DNA of 57,367 nt from Deltaproteobacteria bacterium (lineage in GTDB: Bacteria > Myxococcota_A > Bradymonadia > REDH01), in assembly GCA_007693585.1 (NCBI GenBank), contig REDH01000051.1, forward strand, positions 1 through 57,367, in the 5' to 3' direction. The notes beneath the pieces were generated by a model. It was not told the origin of the DNA, searched no databases, and saw only the letters and a list, made by a program, of their open reading frames with translations. The position numbers and the translations under genes were made by a program. Every line of letters begins with the position of its first letter. The first letter of the stretch is position 1. Positions 51,301 through 57,367 of the stretch are shown in pieces.

Positions 51301-52596
51301 AACAGCCTCCGGCGCGTCTCCACCTTCACCCTCGGCGACACGGACACCATCGAACTCCTCAATGGCAAGCGCCTCGATCAGCTCCGGCACTACCGCATCC
51401 CCTTCTGCCTTGACGAGGAGCAGCTCGAGGAGCTCGGCTTCTCCGCCAGCGCCCGCGCGGGACAGATCGTCGTCGACGACCGCCTCCGTCCGGAGAACCC
51501 CGGTGCGGTCGACGACTGGTTCAACCTCCTCAACCTGGGCGAGCGGATCATCGGGGTCGGAAACTCCGATACCCACGCCGCCAACCAGGAGGCCGGCGTC
51601 CCCCGGACCATGGTCTGGGTGGGCGAGTCCGATCCGCGTCGCGTGCACGAACTCGACGTCGTGCAGGGACTGCGCGCCGGGCGCGCCTTCTCCACCAACG
51701 GCCCCATGATCGACTTCCACATCGACGACCCCGACCAGGGGATCATGGGCAGCGAGATCCGCGCCAGCGGCGGGGAAGTCGAACTCGTCGCCCGTATCCA
51801 GACCCCCGAGTGGTTCTCCGTGTCCCAACTCAACATCTGGCAGAACGGCCTCATTGCGGACCGCGTCTTCTTCGACTCCTCCGCGGACTACGCCGAGCCC
51901 GTGCGGCGGACCCTCTCCGTCGACCGCGACAGCTGGTTCGTGCTTGAGCTCATCGGCGACGACAACTTCTTCCCGGTCGTTCGCCCCAACGAGATCCCTC
52001 GTCTTGACCTGACGGATGCCGTCGGCGCCCTCGCGTCCATCCTGCCCTTCGGATCCGACGCACCGCTCGAGGTGGATCTCGTCGCTCCCGCGTCGCCGTA
52101 CGCGATCACCAACCCGGTCTGGGTCCGTACCTCTGACAGCGACTGGACCGCTCCGGGATTGCCCTCCACCGACGAACTCATCGATCCGCGCAATGATCCA
52201 GGAATCAACCAGAACCCGTTCAGCCAGCAACACGGTCTCTGCGGCCTGACCGGCCGCGCCTACCGGGACGCGTTTCGCGCCTGGTGGGAGGAGCTCGAGC
52301 AGAAGCGAACCCGAGGGGACCACCACCATGGGCACGGCCATCGGGTACATCACAGGCACCACCATCACGGGCACCGCCATCACGGCCACGGGCACCACCA
52401 TCACGGCCACGGGCACCACCATCACGGCCACGGGCACCACCATCATGGGGTGCCCGATCCTGCCGACACCCCCGGGGAGCAGGGGATGTACGTGCACCGT
52501 CACACGCTGCACACGCACCTGATTCCGATGCCCGAGGTACCGCGCGGGACCTACGACATCCGGCGGCTCTTCGATCTCTTCTGTGATGGGCACTGA
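48397..52596 (+). CDS. PHP-domain metallohydrolase (CehA/McbA-like) lipoprotein with His-rich tail
   Basis: A 1399-residue lipoprotein (LLPILIVLAGTLALPSC). The N-terminal 550 residues are beta-rich and unassigned. Carboxypeptidase-regulatory-like repeats follow (TGRLTGRVIEERDGV; SRITVRIVDAQGRPL). A PHP-type catalytic domain begins about residue 760: WIASDFHIHT, VSTDHNFITD, VQINHPR and GNSDTHAANQ carry the metal-binding His/Asp set of CehA-like hydrolases and phosphoesterases. Residues about 1308-1351 are extremely His-rich, with three exact GHGHHHH-type units, likely binding Zn, Ni or Cu. It is in an operon with the porin. Substrate unknown; a phosphoester is a reasonable guess. Confidence 0.88.
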   Translation: MIVQTVSDHRLALLPILIVLAGTLALPSCSPSADEEDGGGFASATQITSRSQLIGGHRALGDIGDYLLENDRIRIIIQDAGFSRGFGVYGGSIIDADIRRVGLEGDSRGGVGMDSLGEIFPAFFLQAVAVDRVDITHDGRDGGPARIVASGRGGDFLTLVSGLVGLAVDERSREWCAGDTRPARPERPVTFARRILGLERFETLDDDTREAALTAHDGDRLALLLALGDEGWAAIEGLPGAPSGRVETWEDLDEDERETRTLEAIERCENPYRYEVIYTLAPGDEHAEVTLRAINDSGDDVAPYRSPAADPLVAGAAPGLLRSAGLPSVPIGDVALFGDTAKLFVPGIGFDLRFGIERAYAFDFPADTFAGLPAEFIATRTTVGDAPVSYGFLAAPSEHNFAYNSRVRTELDDGGGLRCGPSKYEGLGADITPSTLMLPFVASGFVGIFHGMLPLDIPEPLDDATVREIVDDSVLHDSILPWSCRTTERASRLLPMRLGPGEDFQASKYLIVGAELSNVLDTVFSLQGLPTGRLTGRVIEERDGVAAAGSEVVVYQVRMGADGEPFNRIFAHFDVDANGTFSGRLPPGDYTLRVVGTGRLHAIDPQTGTDHTHFVPFAIRAGETTTRELTAPPRSRITVRIVDAQGRPLPAKATAVGAYDPRFAGQNTMEFLYDLEIGESFVNTDMVVDDPDDPSTLRYIERVSVTRDGIASLTVRPGTYTVVASRGPEYSVAEQDVTVAPGRTESITLVLDRTVDTRGWIASDFHIHTINSIDAGIELDDRVLTIAAEGVEFAVSTDHNFITDLSPWVLRNNLQDWMVTSVGLEVTTLEAGHFNGFPLTYEVGPITHGAFEWSGRPPAELIADLRSLGAHGPENTIVQINHPRDSIIGYFDQFRIHGLTTEVVPPSEFFGIAAASSGSAFFEVDENGNYVLQDEDGNLWFNRPVTSGFQLVNDAGVPWEDVPDAPPVNSLRRVSTFTLGDTDTIELLNGKRLDQLRHYRIPFCLDEEQLEELGFSASARAGQIVVDDRLRPENPGAVDDWFNLLNLGERIIGVGNSDTHAANQEAGVPRTMVWVGESDPRRVHELDVVQGLRAGRAFSTNGPMIDFHIDDPDQGIMGSEIRASGGEVELVARIQTPEWFSVSQLNIWQNGLIADRVFFDSSADYAEPVRRTLSVDRDSWFVLELIGDDNFFPVVRPNEIPRLDLTDAVGALASILPFGSDAPLEVDLVAPASPYAITNPVWVRTSDSDWTAPGLPSTDELIDPRNDPGINQNPFSQQHGLCGLTGRAYRDAFRAWWEELEQKRTRGDHHHGHGHRVHHRHHHHGHRHHGHGHHHHGHGHHHHGHGHHHHGVPDPADTPGEQGMYVHRHTLHTHLIPMPEVPRGTYDIRRLFDLFCDGH
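52381..52443 (+). repeat. Three perfect 21-bp tandem repeats coding the His-rich tail
   Basis: Three identical 21-base units (52381-52401, 52402-52422, 52423-52443) code seven residues each (H-G-H-G-H-H-H in register). Because 21 is a multiple of 3, copy-number change lengthens or shortens the metal-binding tail without a frameshift. Degenerate His codons extend on the 5' side. Confidence 0.93.
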
Positions 52597-52597
52597 G

Positions 52598-53269
52598 ATG
52601 CGCGGCGTGTCCTCGCCTTTCGTCTGGCGGGTGAGTACGGACCGTCTGCCGCGGTCGTGGGGCATCCGGTTGGCCATGTCCTGTGCACTTGTCGCGATGC
52701 TGGCTCCCGTGCCTGCGGACGCCCACGAGCTGGATGAGACCCGGGAGGCGGTGTTGTCGTTCGAGGGCGATGATGTGCTGATCCTGCTGGGCTGGAGCGT
52801 GCCGCCGGGTCCGTTGGCGGAGCAGGTGCGCATGCAGCTGCGGCCGCTGGGGGCTGCCTGGGTGACCGAGGATGCGCGCGAGCGGCTGGTGGGGGCGGCG
52901 TTGGTTCCGAGGATGTGGCGCGGCCTGGAGGTGTCCGTCGAGGGTGCCCGGCGGCCGCCCGTGCTGGACCGGATTCATCTGCGCGATGCGGCGGGTTCGA
53001 ATGTGGCGCGAGGATTCGAGGCGATGGCGGTCCTGCGTGTGCCGCAGGTCTCGGGGGTCGACGGGCCGGGCGGGCTGGAGGTGGAGTTCCATCGATCCGG
53101 CCTGTCTCCGGTGGTCCTCCTGGTTGTACAGCGGGTTGCAGACGGTCTGTCCATCTCGGTCTCCGGGCTCCCGGAGGTGGAGGAAGGGCAGGTCTGGGGT
53201 CCGGGTCCGGTGGGCACGGAGGGTGGATCCGGCGTGGTGCGAATCCGCGTCCGGGCCGAGGTGGAGTGA
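52598..53269 (+). CDS. Small exported protein of unknown function
   Basis: A protein of about 223 residues with a signal peptide (MSCALVAMLAPVPADA, cleaved before HELDE). Starts at 52598 (ATG), 52631 (GTG) or 52676 (ATG) are all in frame. The mature part (EAVLSFEGDDVLILLGWSVPPG; LEVEFHRSGLSPVVLLVVQRV) is beta-rich, has no Cys, and no known domain. It begins 1 base after the stop of the PHP hydrolase gene and may be co-expressed, yet it switches abruptly from C-ending to G-ending codons. Confidence 0.65.
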   Translation: MRGVSSPFVWRVSTDRLPRSWGIRLAMSCALVAMLAPVPADAHELDETREAVLSFEGDDVLILLGWSVPPGPLAEQVRMQLRPLGAAWVTEDARERLVGAALVPRMWRGLEVSVEGARRPPVLDRIHLRDAAGSNVARGFEAMAVLRVPQVSGVDGPGGLEVEFHRSGLSPVVLLVVQRVADGLSISVSGLPEVEEGQVWGPGPVGTEGGSGVVRIRVRAEVE

Positions 53270-53467
53270 CCCACAGCGCGGGCGCGTAGCGACCCGAGGT
53301 CAGGTGTGAGGCGACCGGTGCGGTTGACACGCCGGCGGGATGGGTCGAAAGCAGTCGCCGCGTGCACCGCGGTCGATGGCTGACCGGGGCTCGCGTGATC
53401 TTCGGGCGGATTCGCCTGAGGGATGATGACGACGGCTCGCGATGCGAGCCCAGACCGGATGCAGCCC

Positions 53468-55189
53468 ATGCGCCTTACCCAGTTGTGGAGTCCCACCCTC
53501 AAGGAGTCGCCGAAGGAGGCGGAGGTCATCAGCCACCAGCTTCTCCTTCGCGCTGGCTACATTCGAAAGCTGGCCGCGGGGATCTACACGTTCCTGCCGC
53601 TGGGCTGGCGGGTCGTCCGCAAGGTGGAGGACGTGATCCGCGAGGAAATGGATCGGGCTGGCGCGCAGGAGATCCGGCTGCCGACGGTTCAGCCGGCCGA
53701 ACTCTGGGAGGAGTCGGGGAGGTGGGAGAAGTATGGTCCCGAATTGATGCGGCTGAAGGACCGAAAGGGGGGCAACTTCTGTCTCGGGCCCACGCACGAG
53801 GAGGTGATCACGGATCTCGTGCGCGGAGAGCTCCGGAGCTACAGGCAGCTTCCGCTCAACCTGTACCAGTTTCAGACCAAGTTTCGCGACGAGCTCCGTC
53901 CTCGCGCCGGCCTGATGCGCGGCCGGGAGTTCATCATGAAGGATGCCTACAGCTTCGATCTGGACGAGGAAGCTGCGCGCGAGTCCTACGAGAGGATGCG
54001 TTCGGCCTACGACGCGATCTTCACCCGCCTCGGGTTGGCCTTTCGGCCCGTGGAGGCGGATTCCGGCAACATCGGGGGCTCTCTCTCCCATGAGTATCAG
54101 GTCCTTGCGGAGACGGGAGAGGATGCGATCGTGTCCTGTCCCGACTGCGGGTACACGGCCAACGTGGAGAAGGCGGAGCTCGGGTTCGATGCAGGTTCCG
54201 TCGAGGAGCCGACACCGCTGGGCAGGGTGGACACGCCTGGCGCGCGGACGATCGACGAAGTGTCCGCGATGCTGGGTGTGACGGCTGATCGGCTGCTCAA
54301 GACGCTGGTGTACGACGCCGACGGATCTCCGGTCGTCTTCGTGGTTCCGGGGGGTCGGGACCTGAACGAGGTGAAGGCGGAGCGTCTCTGCTCGGCCGAG
54401 AGCTTTGCCCCGGCCGGCGCAGCGATGGTGGAAGCCGTCACGGGTGCGGCCGTGGGGTTTGCGGGCCCGGTCGGCCTGGACGGGGTACGTGTGGTGGTGG
54501 ATCGGACCCTCGAGGGCGCCGCGGACCGCGTATGCGGAGCGAACGAGACGGATGTCCACCTGACCGGAGTGATGGTGCGACGTGACGTGGAAGGCGCCGA
54601 GTTCGCGGATCTTCTCGAAGCCGGTGACGGTGACCGCTGCGGGCGGTGTGGTGGTCGCTTCGCCGCGTTCCGGGGCATCGAGGTGGGCCACGTCTTTCAC
54701 CTGGGTACCCGGTACTCGGAGGCGCTCGGGGCGCGCGTCCTGGACGAGGAGGGGACGGAGGTCACGTTGTCGATGGGCTGCTACGGGATCGGGGTCACGC
54801 GAATCCTCGCCGCGGCGGTGGAACAGCACCATGATGGAGACGGCATTCGGTGGCCGATGGTGATCGCTCCCTATCAGGTGCTTGTGGTTCCGTTGCAGCT
54901 TCGCGACGAGCGTGTCGTGGCGACGGCCGAGTCCATCTACGAGCGCCTGGGCGCGTGTGGCGTCGAGGTTCTCATCGATGACCGTGACCTGCGGCCCGGA
55001 AACAAGTTCAAGGACGCTGATCTGCTCGGCATCCCGCTCCGCGTGACGGTCGGTTCGAGGGGGGTGGAGAAGGGGCAGGTCGAGCTCAAGGCTCGCGATT
55101 CGGACGATGTGCACGACGTCGCGATTGAGGAGGTCGTGGACCGGGTCGCGTCGCTGGTTCGGGGCGGACTGTCCGGGACCGGGCGATGA
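53468..55189 (+). CDS. proS: Proline--tRNA ligase
   Basis: 573 residues, the size of the bacterial-type enzyme with an editing insertion. MRLTQLWSPTLKESPKEAEVISHQLLLRAGYIRKLAAGIY matches the conserved N-terminus and sets the start at 53468 (ATG 53459 and 53423 are alternatives). Class II motifs include LGPTHEEVITDL and FRDELRPRAGLMRGREFIMKDAYSF. The YbaK-like editing domain (TIDEVSAMLGVTADRLLKTLVY ... GGRDLNEVKAERL) clears Ala-tRNA(Pro). It starts a housekeeping run with pyrF and rlmB joined by 4-base overlaps. Confidence 0.96.
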   Translation: MRLTQLWSPTLKESPKEAEVISHQLLLRAGYIRKLAAGIYTFLPLGWRVVRKVEDVIREEMDRAGAQEIRLPTVQPAELWEESGRWEKYGPELMRLKDRKGGNFCLGPTHEEVITDLVRGELRSYRQLPLNLYQFQTKFRDELRPRAGLMRGREFIMKDAYSFDLDEEAARESYERMRSAYDAIFTRLGLAFRPVEADSGNIGGSLSHEYQVLAETGEDAIVSCPDCGYTANVEKAELGFDAGSVEEPTPLGRVDTPGARTIDEVSAMLGVTADRLLKTLVYDADGSPVVFVVPGGRDLNEVKAERLCSAESFAPAGAAMVEAVTGAAVGFAGPVGLDGVRVVVDRTLEGAADRVCGANETDVHLTGVMVRRDVEGAEFADLLEAGDGDRCGRCGGRFAAFRGIEVGHVFHLGTRYSEALGARVLDEEGTEVTLSMGCYGIGVTRILAAAVEQHHDGDGIRWPMVIAPYQVLVVPLQLRDERVVATAESIYERLGACGVEVLIDDRDLRPGNKFKDADLLGIPLRVTVGSRGVEKGQVELKARDSDDVHDVAIEEVVDRVASLVRGGLSGTGR

Positions 55190-55893
55190 GTGACGCGGCT
55201 CTCCTTGCACAACGGATCGTGGTCGCGCTGGACGCCCCGACCGAGGAGCAGAATCTCGCGCTCATCGCAGCCCTCGAGGGCCGAGCCGTGCACTACAAGG
55301 TAGGCATGCGCGCCTTCTATGGAGGGGCGAGCCGAACGCTTCGCGCCATTTCCAGCGCGGGCGCATCGCTCTTTCTGGACCTGAAGCTGCACGACATCCC
55401 GAAGACGGTCGAGAGCGCGGCACGCGTGCTCGCCGTGCACCAGCCGGCGCTGTTGACCGTTCATGCCTCGGGCGGACCGGCGATGGTGCGTGCGGCGCTC
55501 GAGGGGCTGGCCGATGGGGGGGCCACAGCCACGCGTGTGCTCGGTGTCACCGTGCTGACCTCGATGAATTCCGGGGCGGTGCAGGCCCTCGGGTGGGGTG
55601 ATGACGTAGGCGCGGTGGTCCAGCGGCTCGCCGGACTGGCGATCGAAGGCGGCGCGCACGGTCTGGTCTGTTCCGGTCGGGAGTCGGCCATGATTCGAAC
55701 GCGATGGCCGGATGTTCTTCGGGTTGTGCCCGGGATCCGGCCGCCCGGAGGGGCAATGGATGACCAGGCTCGTGTGCTGACACCCGGAGCCGCGCTTGCG
55801 GCGGGAGCGGACCTGCTCGTGATTGGCCGGCCACTCTGGCAGTCGTCGGATCCGGAGGCCGCCTGGGACAAGCTGGTGTCGGGGGGAGCGTGA
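55186..55893 (+). CDS. pyrF: Orotidine 5'-phosphate decarboxylase
   Basis: 235 residues with a TIM-barrel start RIVVALDAP, the catalytic D-x-K-x-x-D array in FLDLKLHDIPKTV, PGIRPPGG (phosphate loop) and LLVIGRPLWQSSDP. It makes UMP in de novo pyrimidine synthesis. Its ATG overlaps the proS stop (ATGA) and its stop overlaps the GTG of the rlmB gene (GTGA), so the three are translationally coupled. Confidence 0.96.
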   Translation: MSDAALLAQRIVVALDAPTEEQNLALIAALEGRAVHYKVGMRAFYGGASRTLRAISSAGASLFLDLKLHDIPKTVESAARVLAVHQPALLTVHASGGPAMVRAALEGLADGGATATRVLGVTVLTSMNSGAVQALGWGDDVGAVVQRLAGLAIEGGAHGLVCSGRESAMIRTRWPDVLRVVPGIRPPGGAMDDQARVLTPGAALAAGADLLVIGRPLWQSSDPEAAWDKLVSGGA

Positions 55894-56612
55894 GCTGGAC
55901 CTATGGCATTCAGGCCGTGGAGACGGCCCTGCGCGAGGAGCCGGAGCAGGTTCAGGAGCTGTGGATCGTCCGCTCGAGGCGTTCGTCCGTCTCACGGGAG
56001 CGGTTGTCGCGACTGGCGAGCGACCGGGGTGTTCGTGTCCGCACGGTGAGCGACGATCAGCTCAGGCGAGCGGTCGGCGACGTCGTTCATCAGGGTGTCG
56101 CGGTCCGGCTGGCCGAATTCGCGTATGCCGAAGCCGAGGCGCTTCTGCTGCACGAGGCGAATGCTCGTTCGCTGGTGGTGGTTCTGGATCGCGTTCAGGA
56201 TCCGCGGAATCTGGGGGCGATCATGAGGACGGCGCAGGCCTTCGGCGCGTCCGGAGTCGTGATTCCGCGCCACCGTGCGGCGGGGGTAACGGCGGCCGCG
56301 CGCAAGGTGGCAGCGGGGGCGGCGACCCTCCTGCCCGTGGCCCGGGTGACGAACCTGTCGCACTTCGTGCAGTTGGCAAAGGACCGGGGCTACTGGGTTC
56401 ACGCAGCGGTGGCCAGCGGTGGCGCCGCCTTGCGTGACGTGTCCTTCCCCGACCGTACCGTGCTGGTCATGGGGGCTGAGTCTGACGGCGTACGCGAGAA
56501 GCTGGAAGCCCAGTGCGACGTGCGCATCACCCTGGGAGCGCATGGTCTGGAGAGTCTCAATGTTTCGGTGGCTGCAGGCATCCTGATCTGGTGGTGGGCC
56601 GAGGGCGGTTAG
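55890..56612 (+). CDS. rlmB: TrmH/SpoU-family 23S rRNA 2'-O-methyltransferase (RlmB-like)
   Basis: 240 residues starting at GTG 55890. The N-terminal substrate-binding domain (YGIQAVETALREEPEQVQEL) leads to the SPOUT knot domain with NLGAIMRTAQAFGASGVVIP, LVMGAESDGVREK and LESLNVSVAAGILIWW, the three SpoU motifs that form the AdoMet-binding trefoil knot. It methylates a ribose in 23S rRNA. Last gene before the tRNA cluster. Confidence 0.92.
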   Translation: MSWTYGIQAVETALREEPEQVQELWIVRSRRSSVSRERLSRLASDRGVRVRTVSDDQLRRAVGDVVHQGVAVRLAEFAYAEAEALLLHEANARSLVVVLDRVQDPRNLGAIMRTAQAFGASGVVIPRHRAAGVTAAARKVAAGAATLLPVARVTNLSHFVQLAKDRGYWVHAAVASGGAALRDVSFPDRTVLVMGAESDGVREKLEAQCDVRITLGAHGLESLNVSVAAGILIWWWAEGG

Positions 56613-56615
56613 TGC

Positions 56616-56643
56616 TTGACAGGTGGGGTCGCATCGCTAGAGT
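56616..56643 (+). promoter_or_regulatory. Sigma-70-type promoter of tRNA operon
   Basis: TTGACA (56616-56621), 16-base spacer, TAGAGT (56638-56643), starting just after the rlmB stop and about 60 bases before the first tRNA. The consensus -35 is the best in the window. Confidence 0.7.
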
Positions 56644-56702
56644 CCGCGTTCCCGAGCTGGCGCGTCCGGTCGCGGGGCGAGCGCGCGCGCGAAACCACTT
56701 CT

Positions 56703-56775
56703 GCTGGCGTAGCTCAATTGGCAGAGCAGCTGATTTGTAATCAGCAGGTTGCGGGTTCGAGTCCCATCGCCAGCT
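56703..56775 (+). tRNA. tRNA-Thr (TGT)
   Basis: 73-base cloverleaf: acceptor GCTGGCG/CGCCAGC, anticodon stem GCTGA/TCAGC with loop TTTGTAA (anticodon TGT), and the T arm with GGTTCGAGTCC. No encoded CCA. Confidence 0.95.
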
Positions 56776-56821
56776 CTGAAGCACATAGTCGCCTGGGGAC
56801 GTTGCCCGGGCGAACGGACTC

Positions 56822-56904
56822 GGAGGGATGCCCGAGCGGCCAAAGGGAGCAGACTGTAAATCTGCCGGCGTATGCCTTCGGAGGTTCGAATCCTCCTCCC
56901 TCCA
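56822..56904 (+). tRNA. tRNA-Tyr (GTA)
   Basis: 83-base class II tRNA with long variable arm: acceptor GGAGGGA/TCCCTCC, anticodon GTA in CAGACTGTAAATCTG, T loop GGTTCGAATCC. No encoded CCA. Confidence 0.95.
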
Positions 56905-56936
56905 CTGTCTGAACCGGCCCGGGTGGCCGGGCGGTC

Positions 56937-57009
56937 GCGGGAGTAGCTCAGTTGGCAGAGCGTCAGCCTTCCAAGCTGAATGTCGCGGGTTCGAATCCCG
57001 TCTCCCGCT
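56937..57009 (+). tRNA. tRNA-Gly (TCC)
   Basis: 73-base cloverleaf: acceptor GCGGGAG/CTCCCGC, anticodon stem TCAGC/GCTGA, loop CTTCCAA (anticodon TCC), T loop GGGTTCGAATCCC. No encoded CCA. Confidence 0.95.
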
Positions 57010-57018
57010 CTCCGAAAT

Positions 57019-57367
<349 letters not shown>

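Noticed and set aside
48307-52833. 1508-residue ORF antisense to the PHP hydrolase
   Set aside because: Its translation is Gly/Val/Asp-rich without any domain and mirrors the codon bias of the strong plus-strand gene; it is a GC-driven shadow.

Overview
The window is a high-GC (clearly above 60%) bacterial chromosome segment. It looks like a delta-proteobacterial lineage of the Myxococcota/Bradymonadota type. The signs are eukaryote-like Ser/Thr kinases with long low-complexity tails, a MXAN_5187-type C-terminal domain, a MYXO-CTERM-like sorting tail, many large secreted lipoproteins with Cys-rich, lectin and VCBS modules, and a Thr-Tyr-Gly-Thr tRNA cluster leading into tuf. No photosynthesis gene is visible, so the organism is probably a heterotroph. 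The assignment is inference from gene content.

Layout. 1-3.6 kb: a lipoprotein and a trypsin-like lipoprotein with an 8-bp tandem repeat, next to an ISAs1-type insertion sequence. 3.6-9.2 kb: a GNAT acetyltransferase, a lipoprotein and a large Ser/Thr kinase. 9.2-11.4 kb: two acyl-CoA carboxylase subunits plus a tiny coupled ORF. 11.7-12.5 kb: a ferredoxin-dependent bilin reductase (FDBR, PcyA/HY2 family). 12.7-14.2 kb: murD. 14.3-22.8 kb (minus strand): a run of nine closely spaced genes with a phycobiliprotein-like globin, two V4R-domain proteins, a 2Fe-2S ferredoxin, a proline-rich protein, a Ser/Thr kinase and accessory proteins. 23.4-27.3 kb: a sigma-54-dependent response regulator, a divergent PAS histidine kinase and a biliverdin-forming heme oxygenase. 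27.3-31.4 kb: two flotillins with a membrane partner. 31.8-43.6 kb: lipoproteins, an OPT transporter, a DUF971 protein, a thioredoxin-like protein, a nucleotide-sugar 4,6-dehydratase, a VCBS/ASPIC lipoprotein and a lectin lipoprotein. 43.8-53.3 kb: a DUF503 protein, a MYXO-CTERM-like surface protein, an OprO/P-like porin, and a PHP metallohydrolase lipoprotein with a His-rich tail. 53.4-57.4 kb: proS, pyrF, rlmB, four tRNAs and the start of tuf.

The most interesting content is the bilin system. Heme oxygenase would open heme to biliverdin. The FDBR, probably fed electrons by the clustered ferredoxin, would reduce it. The globin (a phycobiliprotein paralogue without the usual chromophore cysteine) and the V4R proteins are candidate bilin binders or carriers. 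The gene set matches the bilin-biosynthesis-associated globin (BBAG) clusters described for non-photosynthetic bacteria (recalled from the literature, not looked up). Less expected here are a good -24/-12 (sigma-54) promoter in front of the heme oxygenase gene, a weaker one in front of the globin operon, and a sigma-54 activator/sensor-kinase pair lying between them. Together these suggest one two-component-controlled bilin regulon.
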